Assembly: GCA_038503075.1 (NCBI GenBank)
Contig: JBCAML010000001.1
Span: 310,001 to 374,000 of the forward strand
DNA from: Gyromitra esculenta
Lineage: Eukaryota; Ascomycota; Pezizomycetes; Pezizales; Discinaceae
Length of the DNA: 64,000 nt
Direction: 5' to 3'
Position numbers and translations under genes: made by a program. This document shows, piece by piece, positions 1-11,472 of the stretch; positions within the stretch are counted from its first letter, which is position 1; every line of letters starts with the position of its first letter. The notes beneath the pieces are model-generated. The model saw nothing but the letters and a program-made list of their open reading frames with translations. It had not been told where the DNA came from and ran no database searches.

Positions 1-3000
1 GGTCCGCAATTAGCTGCTCACGGGCGACCATGTTCTAGGTAACAGCGCAGCATACGTGCATAGATCTACCACCTACCACTTCTTACTTGCAAGATTACAT
101 GGTCTGAAGTCAATGACTATGGCGTTCGGGGCTAGAACGAATGATAGAGGATGGGCCGATCTGTTGATCATATATTCAGATCTAGCGCGATTTAATAGGG
201 CAGAATATACTAGTATATTCGGCTCTCCGATAGCTACCTGCTTGGGGCTACCCGCGGAGTACCAAATCGCAAAACAACCTCGCAAGTGGTTCGTGAGCTT
301 TGGCGAACTAAGAATACACGTTCTCTACATAGGTTTGCCCAGCTTTCGAAAAAGTAGTCTAGTGGATGCCTTCCCGTAAAAATCTGAAGCATTTCAGAGT
401 AGTAAAATGGGCTGAGGCACATCTGACAACCGATCTGACAACTTCATGCAGAATCACAGCAAGGGATCCCCAACCCTCTTCCAGATATCTGAAGTCCTTC
501 AAACACCTAGGAGGAAACGGTATGTCATGGCAACCAGAAACCACACCAGAAGAGAGGTCGCCTATGCCAGTTCTATGGCCGCAATCTTGCGAGTAGCAGG
601 GCAGCTATAGTCTTGCATGTTGGGAGGTGTCTATTAGTTTTCATGATATTACTGTGAAAAAAGCATTATCAGTAATCGTATGTAGAACTGAGTGTTATGG
701 ATGTTGACACACCCGAAATCCGGGCTTAAATTCTAGCTTTTAGTACTCTAGCTTTAACTCTAGATTTTACGGGAAGGCATCTAGTAGTTGGTTAGTTTCA
801 AGTGTCTGTATGGTTTTAGATTGAATTAGAAATGATGACTTTTTGGCATCTCTGAGTTTACTACCTATTTTCTGGTACCTCGAATTAGCGAGCACTGGAG
901 GTAAAAAATATCTTCAAAAAACAGGCTCTGGATCTCTTTGCAGACTTTGATGTCTATTTTCAGCTCCTTGATGTCGTCTCGTTCCGTCTTTTGGGGATTC
1001 ATCCCGTGTGTGCGGCTCGGTGATCATCCACACGGACAATTCACCCGGCCCATGAAGTTATGCATGTGGTGTGGAGGCGTAGAATTCCTTACTTGCTTGT
1101 AAACGCAATTGGGAGCATGTAAATCCCCTTGTTCCCTCCCATAGAGTACTTGCGCTAGTACTTAAGTATTGGAATGTAATGTAATAGGGATATACACGCC
1201 AAGGAGTTTCCGTTCGCTATCCCAACGTTATATACTCCTTGTGCGAGCATTTTCTTGATGTTCTGCGTCGTATTCTATGTAGCAAAAGCTAGGATATCGA
1301 TTTTATCGATAGTGGTGGAGGGTTCCTCCTTACTAAAATTTCGGGTATACGGCAAGAAAAATATCCGGACAGAGCAACTTTCTTGCGCATTTCCTCGGAA
1401 CTCCCGTGTTGTCCAATATTTTTAGAAATCAAGCTAGCGACTAGACCTTATGCCGACTTGAGCACACTGTCAAGGAGGTGAAAAGCGAGGGCTGAAACGG
1501 TGAAGATTTTTTTCCGGTTAACCCTTGCGTTTGGCTTATTGTGGTAGATAAGGTTAGACTTTGAAGATTTACCCCTGAGGTTAGGCTTAGTTGTAGGCGA
1601 ACCCTAGCCAAATGTCTCACAACGAAACGAGATAAATGGCGCCTTTACGAGGCTTTGAGTTGTGTTGCCTTGAGGAATAGGGGCATTCACGTTTACTCAG
1701 ATCGTGACGTGCCCGATTGGATTACTTTTAGGATAGTAATTAAATGCTGAAAAAGCAAACAGAGAACATTCTGGACAGTATCTAGGGAAAAGGGTGACGG
1801 TGGCGAATATCCTAATGTTGAAGACTTCAAATATTATGACCTTGACGCCCGAAAAATTACGAGGGAGGTCAGATGTCTTCAGCTATATATGTTGTTCTCT
1901 GGCTCTCTTTGTAGAATGCTCATAGTATAGCTTGTTGTGGGTCTCTGTTTATTACATCCATGACTATCGCGGGGTATAATTCACCAACGGCTGGGGAGTG
2001 TAGACTACCTTCCCCAAAGTACTGGTACAACCTAGAAGTATGAGAGTAATGCAGTCACACCACGGCAGAACCAGACAAGGTCGTGAATGACCAGAAAGCC
2101 CTCGTTTTCCAAACCAATTAGAATCGCCTGCCTAGACATGTACCTACTCATTTGTTTGCCCCTTTTCATCCCACGGGTGTACAACGAGTTGCTTTTTCTT
2201 CTCCCTTGTCTAAGCAGAACAGGTCACAGACCTGCTATGGAAAGATCTATTATTGTACAGTGAGATTCTCATTCGATAGGTTTGCTACTATTCGGCATGC
2301 AGTGTCATTGAATGCAAGATTTTGGATGGTGAGCCACAGGAAATCTCCTGGAGTGCAGAACGCACATAAATTCATTTTTTTGACGATGGTGGGACTTTTA
2401 GCGACAAAGTGGCGATTCCCGATGCGTGCAACCAGGAAACTTTCTCGTGCTTGCCAGTTAGTGTCTCAGAGGCAAGCCAACGAATAAGACACCTCATTAT
2501 CCCTGCCTCGCATGCTTGTTTCTGTCTCATACAGTTACCCACAGCGGATCGGTTGCTGCAAGTGTGGTACCTTTTTGAGCAGACGCCACGCGTGTTTGGC
2601 TAGATGTCTCGGTTGGCCTGCAGGGACTGGATTCTTAGACAGAGCTTTAGTTGGCACCGTCATTTGCGTAAGTGACCGCAAGATGCTTCAAGGGCAACTC
2701 TCCAGCGTGGGGGAAACTGGAGTGTAATTCTTATGCGGGACCACTTCAAGCTGGGAGCTTATTTTATTACATCCCCATTTCCCAATAAAGAAACGGAATT
2801 CTGTGAACGAATAGGCACGGATTACCCCAAGCAAATGGTTCAATCGTAGCTGAGTATTAGTACTTCATGCAAAGTATCGTATCACCCGCACGGTACACAG
2901 ACGGTCATGAAAAGCCGCAAAAAGTGACTTCAAGTCGTCGTCGTAAATCGCGAGGAACTCGATAGGGGAAACAAATTCCAAATATTATTGTGTTCTCTGA

Positions 3001-4572
3001 ACTGGCGTTCATCGGGGTCCATTGTGGCCGAAATTTATCGAATTAGAAAAATTATTCTCGGAGACATCGCTTGCCGTCCTGGCTTGTGCTTGCAGCCAAA
3101 CAAAGGCAGAGAGGCACATTTGTCCGATAGGTCAAGATCACCCTGCGAGATGTTGAGTGATGGTTCATATCAACGCCAACAACAGCAGCGTTTCCCTGGG
3201 CCGTCTCGTATCTTTTCTGGCGAGACAATGACGATGATGATTTCTCGGTTCGAGGTCAAGACTTTGGTGATGGGAACCATAACGGAGAGGGAAGTCCATT
3301 TTGGTGGTGGGGCCTCCAAATGTAGAATACCCATTGCTTGTGTGGTGTTTGACGCAAAGAATAGCAAGGAATGGTTCATGGGAGTCTGGCGCGTTTACAA
3401 AATAAGTGCTTCTGTTTGTCTCTGTTTTTCTCTTCTCGCGCCCTTGGCCTGCTGCCCCATCTTTCTGGGGCGTCTAGCACGGAACCGCAGGCTGTTTGTC
3501 TACATCATTCGTTCTCTCCTCCTGTTCTCCCTTCTCGCTTTTACACGCCCCTTTGCCTTCCATAAGTGCCCAATTAATCCTGCATCCTCACTCGTTCGGG
3601 TGCCCCCGTTTCCTTGGCTGTGTACCCGTCGATCCTTACCTCCTGCTGCCCCTACTTCCTTCCTTCCAACAAAAGAAAAAAAATAGTAGGCTAAAATAAT
3701 AGCTCCTCCTGCTGGGCTCCTGTACCATTTTTCATATTATCCCACGACGCCCCCCCTTCTCTCTCTTCCGTACCTTCGTTTCTCACGTCCACCTCTCTCG
3801 TTATTTTTGTGCAGAACAGCCGGACTTTCCTCAAGGGTTTCCCAGAAACCCGGGATTTCCCATCAAGGCTTCGACTTGGTTGTGCGTTGTCTATCGGTAT
3901 GTACCACTCAGCTGCTTCTGCTCCTATTGCGCTATATAGGGACTTTGCCCCTTCTCTATGAGCTGCTGTTCTTCCCGACAACTGGCGCCCGTTTCCAGGA
4001 CTTCTATATCGACTGGTAAAAAAATCGTGTCATTTTGCTTACCAATGTCGGCAGTTTTCAAATCTCCATCTTCTCAGGAGTAGTCGTTCATTCATTCATT
4101 TCGTCCACCTGTGCCTCACCAACCACGAGACATCCCATTAGCCATTGAAATTCGAAGTTGGGTAAATCTCAACAATACTATCTTTAAAGTCGCTCTCCGA
4201 CGACAATACTATCCACATTCGATCTACCTGGCTCAATTTGGGTTGATACAAGATCTCTTTGTGCGCTGCAGTGTCTGTGTTTTAAACTAAAGTCGTCGTC
4301 TGAAGAACGAGGGTTTTTTGTCGCACCTTTGGAAACAAAGGAACACCAACACAGTCGTTTTAAGTCACATCAAACGCTCAGAATCTTAACCGAATACTTG
4401 CATTCAAGATATTCGGCAATATATCTCCCTAGCCGTGCTTATTTCAGTCTCTCGTTAATTATATTTGATCCGTGTCGATTCGCACTCGCTTCTTTTCTGT
4501 TAGTTCCAACATCGAACATAATAATACCAACAACAACTCCAAGGAGACGCTACCTTCGAAGTAATATTCAAG
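1..4572. other. Intergenic region with no supported gene
   Basis: I see no recognisable gene here. Short open frames exist, including a 232-codon stretch near 2988-3686, but it begins at TTG and resembles no family. From about 3400 to 4570 the sequence becomes CT-rich and then carries CAA/AAC-rich stretches, as expected for the promoter and 5' leader of the chitin synthase that follows. A 17-base perfect inverted repeat (365-381 and 765-781) is listed separately. Confidence 0.6.
365..781. repeat. Inverted repeat pair, possible small MITE-like element
   Basis: Bases 365-381 read GATGCCTTCCCGTAAAA, and 765-781 are its exact reverse complement. The arms are 17 bases and enclose about 383 bases without a coding frame. 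This spacing fits a small non-autonomous element with terminal inverted repeats, but the arms do not extend cleanly outward and I see no target-site duplication, so the assignment is tentative. Confidence 0.35.
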
Positions 4573-7446
4573 ATGACGGTGGAAATATTAGGCGAACCAT
4601 GGAAAGTTTCAGAGGTGAATAGATCTCTAAGCTCTTATGGTCAAACCAATTCTAATAAAAATTTCCAGATCGTATACACCTCTATCATGGGGCTGGTTAT
4701 GTGCGCAGCGTTGCTTGAGTGGTTTTTGTGGCTGGTAAAATTTCGTCCGATAATTGTACTGTTGGATAGGAATATTGATTATTTTTTTTGCAGGCTGCGT
4801 TTCTGTATTGTTTGGTAAAAGTATTCCAGAAAGCTGATGCATGGCATATTCGGGTACTTGCGCTCTTCATGATGATCATTTTCACTGCTCTACGGTAAGC
4901 TTTATTTATTTGCAGAATGTGGGGTTTTGAGAAACTGATTATTTTATGCAGTTGTATCTTCTTACCAATCATGATCGTTACACTTCCGCTCCCCACCCAA
5001 ATCACAAAGCATTTTCCCGAACAAGGAGTACAGTTTCTGCAATGGTTCGCCTTTTGGAGTTTTTCTGCGCTTTTGACGATCCCTTGGTTGTTCTGCGTCT
5101 ACCAGCTTGTTACCAACAGTCTTGGAAAGCATAGACGTATTAAGTCTGTGCTCGATGAAAGTACTGCACCGAAGGTCGTTATCGTTATGCCTTGTTACAA
5201 GGAAATTCCCGAGGTTCTACAGACGGCTATCGATTCCATTGTTGATGGCGACTATCCTCCATCCTGTCTTCATATTTTCCTCTCGTTTGACGGTGCAGAG
5301 GAGGATGAATTATATTTGAAGACAATTGAAGGTCTCGGTGTGCCCCTGTCTCTTGATAGTTATCCTGCCAGTTTGGACGTCACCTACCGTGGAACACGTA
5401 TCACTGTGTCGAGATTCCCTCACGGAGGAAAGCGTCACTGTCAAAAGAGGACCTTCAAACTTATTGATAAGATCTATACCGAATACCTCAAGCGAAACGA
5501 CAACTTGTTCATTCTTTTCATCGACTCGGATTGTATTCTTGATAAAGTTTGCATTCAAAATTTTGTTTACGAAATGGTAAGATCCTGCATCCTATAGCTT
5601 TGGCTGCCATGCGCTTTTAGGTCTAGCCTTCAGCCTCACATGAAATGGCGCTTATTCATCTACACCCTTGGGAGATGCAAATGACAAAGATGCTGACATT
5701 ACTGTATTACAGGAGCTTAAACCGGGTAGCAAGCAGAATATGCTGGCAATGACAGGTGTTATTACTTCGACCGCTGAAAACCAATCTTTGATCACCTTGC
5801 TCCAAGATCTTGAATACATCCACGGTCAGCTTTTCGAGCGCTCTGTTGAATCAGCATGCGGTTCCGTCACCTGTCTTCCTGGCGCTCTCACTATTCTTCG
5901 ATTTTCTGCTTTCCGAAAGATGGCCAAATACTACTTTGCAGATAAAGCCGAACAATGCGACGATCTCTTCGATTACGGAAAATGTCATTTGGGCGAGGAT
6001 AGATGGCTTACCCATCTTTTCATGATCGGAGCCAAGGAAAGATACCAAATTCAAATGTGCACAGGAGCTTTCTGCAAAACCGAGGCCGTTACGTCTTACC
6101 AGAGTTTGCTGAAACAACGACGTAGATGGTTCTTGGGGTTTATCACTAACGAAGTTTGCATGTTGACTGATGTCCGTCTCTGGAGGAGATACCCGATTCT
6201 TTGTATTATTCGTTTTATGCAGAACACCATTCGTACCACCGGTCTTTTGTTCTTCATCTTGGTTCTTTCGCTCATCACTACGACCCAGAAGGTTTCTCAG
6301 CTGCCTGTCGGTTTCATTGCTGTGTCTCTTGGACTCAATTGGGCCCTTATGTTCTACTTCGGTCTCCGTTTGAAACGTTTTAAGGCCTGGCTCTACCCTC
6401 TTATGTTCTTGATCAATCCGTTTTTCAATTGGGTATACATGATTTATGGAATTTTCACTGCTGGTCAAAGAACTTGGGGAGGTCCTCGTGCCGATGCAGG
6501 AGGTGCCGATGCAGAAAAGACTCCACAACAAGTTATTGCAGAAGCAGAGGCTAAGGGCGAGGATCTCGAAGTCATTCCAGAGACTTTCCGTCCCGCAGCC
6601 GAAGCCAACAAGGATGCCCAAGGTCTTCGCCAACGCGTACCAGTTCAACCCGACGATGGTATTGAAGGTAGATTCACGGCTTCTGAGAGACTTCCTGGTG
6701 GTTACTATAACTACGAGAACGCTTCCATGGGGACTCTTCCAGATATGATGCCACGAAACCCTGACGCTCCTCACATTCCTCTGCATCCTCGCGCCTCTTT
6801 CGACAGTTTTGTTTCTGGTACTAGCACATCCGCTGGTAATTCTGTTTACATGCCGCGCCGTGTTGAGAGTATCATGGGTGAAGAAGATCGCCGAAAGTAT
6901 CTCGTTGCACAGGCCAATCAACGTGAAGCTGGCGGTGCATACATGGTAGAGCCTCGAAGGGACCATATGGATATATCAGACAAGGATATTTATGGTTATA
7001 AGAATGCTGTGAACGAATCGACAGAGTCGATCGACTCGGTTGGCAGCAGCTATGGATACCACACCCGAAATCCTAGCTACAACAATAGCAACAACTACAG
7101 CCAACCTGTAAGTCGGGCTGCGTCTCCTAGCAACGGACCTGTTGCAGGCGCTCCTGCAAGCCCCACTGTTGAGCAACATTTGGCTATTCCTGAGCCTGCA
7201 CATCGGTCATCGTCAAACAACAGCAACAATAACCAGCACGCAAGGGGACTAAGCGCAGCAAGAAGTCCTCTGGCTAGATTGAGCTTGGTTAGAACTGCTG
7301 GGAGCGAGGGTGCAGACCAAGAAGAGCATGAGATGACACCTACCACACCAGGTCCTACCCAGGGAACATCATCTGAGGAGGAAGATAGAGAGGGACGGTC
7401 AAAAGAGAGGAAGAAGCTGACGAAGAAGCAGAATCGGCAGTCATAG
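4573..7446 (+). CDS. Chitin synthase (QRRRW family, probably class VI/ChsD-like)
   Basis: Predicted 873-residue polytopic membrane enzyme that polymerises N-acetylglucosamine from UDP-GlcNAc into cell-wall chitin. Exons by frame: 4573-4734, 4794-4894, 4952-5576, 5713-7446. Introns are GT-AG; the last has a TGCTGAC branch-like site and restores the family block YEMELKPGSKQNMLAMTG. Two or three helices lie in residues 35-135. The catalytic region follows: VMPCYKE (166-172), acidic DSD (279-281), CLPG block (about 350-353), GEDRW (390-394) and the QRRRW signature (431-435). More helices occupy about 450-545. The last 330 residues are hydrophilic, rich in Ser, Asn and Gly, and look disordered. 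There is no myosin motor domain, which excludes classes V and VII. Family assignment is firm; the exact class is inferred from memory of the GEDRW-QRRRW spacing. Confidence 0.93.
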
Positions 7447-8997
7447 TGATTGTTCGATGACTGTCTGCGATACTTTTTCTCTCTTAACGGTTTCATACGT
7501 TTCTCTTTAAAGTTGGTGTTAATAAAGGTTGTTGTGTATAAAAGTGGGGAGTGGTAGATAATCGGGGACAGTAATTCCTTGGTATGAGTAGAAGAGACAG
7601 ACACATCATATTATTGCTTGGATTTGGGATCTTATATGCTTACGTCCGTATTTGTGGCATAAAAGTTACTTGTTCTATAATGACTTGGGAGGGACAATTC
7701 CGATATCTTTGTGCTCTTCATCACTAGATACAAGGGAGGGCGGAGCCGTATATTCGAATTTTCGTTTCTTTTTACGAGGTGGATAATTTTGTCTTTGATT
7801 TGGCTTTTTGCGTTTTGTTCTTGTTTCTTTACACTGTTTTCTACTCGGGCATATGTAGGGCGTCCGTTCGGTCTTTAACGATGGCTTTTTTTCCGAGATA
7901 CCTATCATTATTAGTTTCACGCACTTTTCTGCTCTTCTTGGATGTTTGTGCTGCCTTATTTATATATACGAAGGCTATTTGAGCTTACGCTTTTGTACCT
8001 TTTCATTTCTTACGTTCGTTGATACTGCTATAAGAGGCTTACGGCGCCCTTGAGTAGATAATTTGTGTTAGGCCAAGCTAGAGGAAGGTAGTTTTAGCCC
8101 GTGGGGATGTGATTTTGTAGGCTCGCAAACAATATTCGTTTTCTCCTGCATAAGAAATCCCCATGGTTCATCTGAGCGAGTAGCGATGATGTATTGACTT
8201 GTGCCAAAAATCAAAAAATCAGGCTAGCACCTCAGCAACCAGCCAAACCCTACATACATGTATTGTACGCACCTGACCCGTGAACCTGAGGGTCGGGCTA
8301 AGTAATATGTAATAAATTGAGGTTAAAACCCAGTTTATCCCAGAGCCCTGAGTGATAAGATGCTTGTGGTACATACGGAAGATCTTACCGAAAACCTACC
8401 ATGGATGTGATCTTCGATGGAAATGATTCGGTATTTAAGAGCTGTCTGGAAAGCCTTCAACTATGAGCCTACGGCCTTGCCTTTTTCCTGCTAGTTATTT
8501 ACCAATTGTATAGAGCAAATCCCTGTGTGCCTTGGGTCTAGCGATATTCTCTCGTAATAATTGGAGAAAGTAGGTATGGAACAATAACCCGATCAGTTCT
8601 GTGCCTGGCGGCAGTAGCAATAGAGGCTTGTAGAAGCTGTCAGAACACACCAGAACACACTGGACGCTGCCAAGCCACATCAGCTAGCAGCTTAAACAAA
8701 AAAAAAAGGAAGGCGTGCGGCTGCTTGGAGCGACAACAACGCAGCAGGACAACCACCAACATTCCCCTCCCCCTCACTCTTCACCCCGCCAGCCTGCGCC
8801 TATATCCCACAGCTTCCTCCCACCACCGATTCCATCTTCCCGCCCATCAACTCTACCACCACTCGAGAACTTCTTGAAGAGTTCATCCACCTGAAAGCAG
8901 TAGAATAACCAACTACTGGTTTTAGAATTTACTTTAAATTTTGTTTTTTTCTACTGTCTGCTCCTAATTACTAGACCTTTTCGCTCACCCGCCAATT
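7447..8997. other. Intergenic: chitin synthase 3' region and hsp88 promoter
   Basis: About 250 bases of probable 3' untranslated sequence follow the chitin synthase stop. The middle shows no gene. From about 8690 to 8990 lies a CT-rich promoter and leader for the Hsp110 gene, with an A-run near 8700 and a heat-shock-element-like cluster at 8867-8884. A short minus-strand frame at 8495-8680 matches no family and was not called. Confidence 0.6.
8867..8884 (+). promoter_or_regulatory. Heat shock element-like cluster upstream of hsp88
   Basis: The sequence reads GAActTCttGAAgagTTC. It contains a perfect TTCnnGAA pair (8871-8878) flanked by further GAA and TTC pentamer cores with slightly irregular spacing. 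It lies about 115 bases upstream of the chaperone start codon. Hsf1 binds alternating nGAAn units, and Hsp110 genes are known heat-shock targets, so placement and pattern agree. No other promoter in the window was seen to carry such a cluster. Confidence 0.5.
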
Positions 8998-11472
8998 ATG
9001 TCTGTCGTCGGAGTTGATCTCGGTGCTCTCAACACCGTTATCGCTGTTGCTAGGAATAGAGGTGTCGATGTGGTATGTTCAGTCTTTTTCTCTTCTCTAT
9101 CTATATTTTATTTTCTTTGATTTGATTTTGTTATCTATCAAGCACGTGCTTGAATCTTCGTTCATCTATCATGATAACTGACATCTCCGTTAATCGATAG
9201 ATTACCAATGAGGTCTCGAATCGTGCTACACCGTTAGTAACAACCCTTCGAATATTTTTTGGCTGCGGAGGTGGATGAATAAAAAAATGGTCGAAGAAGA
9301 AAAAAAAGAAAACAATGCTGACATTATGGGGAAAAATAGGTCTGTGGTCGCTTTTGGGCCTAAGAACAGATACCTCGGAGAACCAGCAAAGACTCAGGAA
9401 ATCTCCAACCTTAAGAACACTGTCGGTATGCTCAAGCGTCTTGCCGGACGAAGATTTGGCGAGCCAGAGCTCGACATCGAGAGCCAGTTTATCTCTGCAG
9501 AACTTGTTGAAGCAAGGGGTGGTGAAGTTGGCGCAAGAGTAAAGTATCTGGATCAGGATGAGACTTTCACAGGTACTCAGTTGATCGCTATGTTCCTGTC
9601 AAAGGTCAAGCAGACTGCATCGGCAGAACTCAAGCTTCCTGTCTCCGACATTGTGCTCAGTGTTCCCCCTTGGTTCACTGATGCTCAACGTCGTTCCATT
9701 ATGGATGCTGCTGAGATCGCAGGGCTGAAGCTCCTCCGACTAATGAATGACACTACTGCCACTGCTCTTGGATATGGTATCACAAAACTTGATCTTCCCA
9801 CCCAAGAGGAGAAGCCCCGTAGAGTTTGCTTCGTCGATATTGGCCACAGCAACTATACCGCTTCCATCGTTGCCTTCAAGAAGGGCGAGTTGACAGTTCT
9901 GTCAACTGCTTACGACAGACATTTCGGTGGTCGTGACTTCGATAAAGCCCTTATCGACCACTTCGGTATTGAGTTCAAAGAGAAGAACAAGATCGACATT
10001 AATGCCAACCCGAAAGCTTATTTCCGTCTTGCTGCCGGTGTTGAAAAGTTGAAGAAAATTCTTTCTGCAAACGCCCAGGCGCCGCTAAATATCGAGTCGA
10101 TCATGAACGACGTAGATGTATCGTCAGTGCTTAAGAGGGAAGAGCTTGAAGAGCTTGTTAAGCCCCTTCTTGATCGCTGCACCATCCCTCTGGAGCAGGC
10201 CCTGAAGGATGCGAACCTTACTATTGAGGACATCGATGCTATTGAGCTTGTCGGTGGATGTACTCGTGTCCCATCGTTGAAGGAAAGGATCTCAGCTTTC
10301 TTCAACAAACCCCTTTCCTTCACTCTTAACCAGGATGAAGCCGTTGCTCGTGGGTGCGCTTTTGCCTGTGCTATCTTGTCTCCGGTTTTCAAGGTTAGGG
10401 ACTTCTCTGTCCACGATATCGTTTCGTACCCCATCGAATTCACCTGGGAGCAATCTCCGGAGATTCCGGATGAGGATACTAGCCTAACCGTTTTCAACAA
10501 GAATAACGCTGTCCCCTCAACTAAGATCCTTACTTTTTACCGCAAGGAGCCGTTTGATTTGGAGGCCAAATATGCAGAGCCTGACAAGCTTCCTGGAAAG
10601 ATCTCGCCCTGGATTGGAAGATTCTCCATCAAGGGGGTTAAGCCAGATCCCAAGGACGATTTCATGATTTGTAAATTGAAGGCGAGGGTCAATCTTCACG
10701 GTGTTTTGAATGTGGAGAGTGGGTATTACGTTGAGGAGGTCGAGGTCGAGGAGGATGTAAGTGATACTATAAATTTACTGAGGAAGGATTTCCGGACTGA
10801 CATTTTGTGCTGTATAGGTTATGGATACCGATGGAAATCCCACAGATAAACCTAAAGAAAAGGTAAAGAAACAAGTTAAGAGGGGGGAGCTTCCGGTTAT
10901 TAGTGCAACCGCCTCTCTCGATCAGTCAATGAAAGCCATCCTGAATGAACGTGAATCAGAGATGGTCACTCAAGATAAGCTAGTCGCCGACACTGAGGAT
11001 CGCAAGAACGCTTTGGAGGAGTACATTTACGACATTCGTGGGAAGATTGATGATCTCTATGCTCCATTTGCCTCCGAGGAAGAGAAATCTAGGATCAGGA
11101 GAACCATGGATGAAGCTGAGGTGAGAATTTCTTCCATAGTTCGATTTATTTAGGCCTTTTAGGTTCTAACATCATCTCTAGGAATGGCTATACAATGATG
11201 GCGACGATGCTACTAAGAGCGTGTATATCGCTAAGATCGAAGAGCTTCGCTCTCATGTGGGCCCAGTCGCGCAAAGGTACTTTGACAAAGAAGAAGAGAA
11301 GCGTCAAGCTGAGCGACAAAAACGTGACGAAATCGAGGCTATGAGGAAGGCCCAAGAGGACATGGCGAAGAGGAACAACGAATCCAAGGATTCGGAGATG
11401 AAGGATCCAGATGGTCAGCATCAGCCGCAGGTTGACGAGGTTACGGATAGAATGGATACAGATAGGGCTTAG
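8998..11472 (+). CDS. hsp88: Hsp110-type chaperone (Hsp88/Sse1), Hsp70 superfamily
   Basis: Predicted 705-residue cytosolic Hsp110, a nucleotide exchange factor for Hsp70 and holdase. Exons: 8998-9072, 9201-9232, 9340-10756, 10818-11120, 11182-11472. The second exon is only 32 bases, and its intron uses a GTTAGT donor. Spliced, the N-terminus reads MSVVGVDLGALNTVIAVARN and continues into ITNEVSNRATPSVV, closely matching Sse1/Hsp88. Its first nucleotide-binding loop is VDLGALN rather than the IDLGTT of canonical Hsp70, a mark of this subfamily. The actin-like ATPase domain fills about 1-385, then the beta domain with an acidic insert, and a long charged helical C-terminus rich in Lys, Glu and Asp. 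Length fits the family (Sse1 is about 693). A heat-shock-element-like cluster lies upstream. Confidence 0.95.

Noticed and set aside
2988..3686. 232-codon plus-strand open frame
   Set aside because: It starts at TTG, ends in the CT-rich leader of the chitin synthase gene and shows no domain; low complexity keeps the second half open.
5620..5712. Alternative chitin synthase acceptor at 5620 or an internal start at 5668
   Set aside because: These put stops in frame or insert residues; only the acceptor at 5712 restores the conserved YEMELKPGSKQ block.
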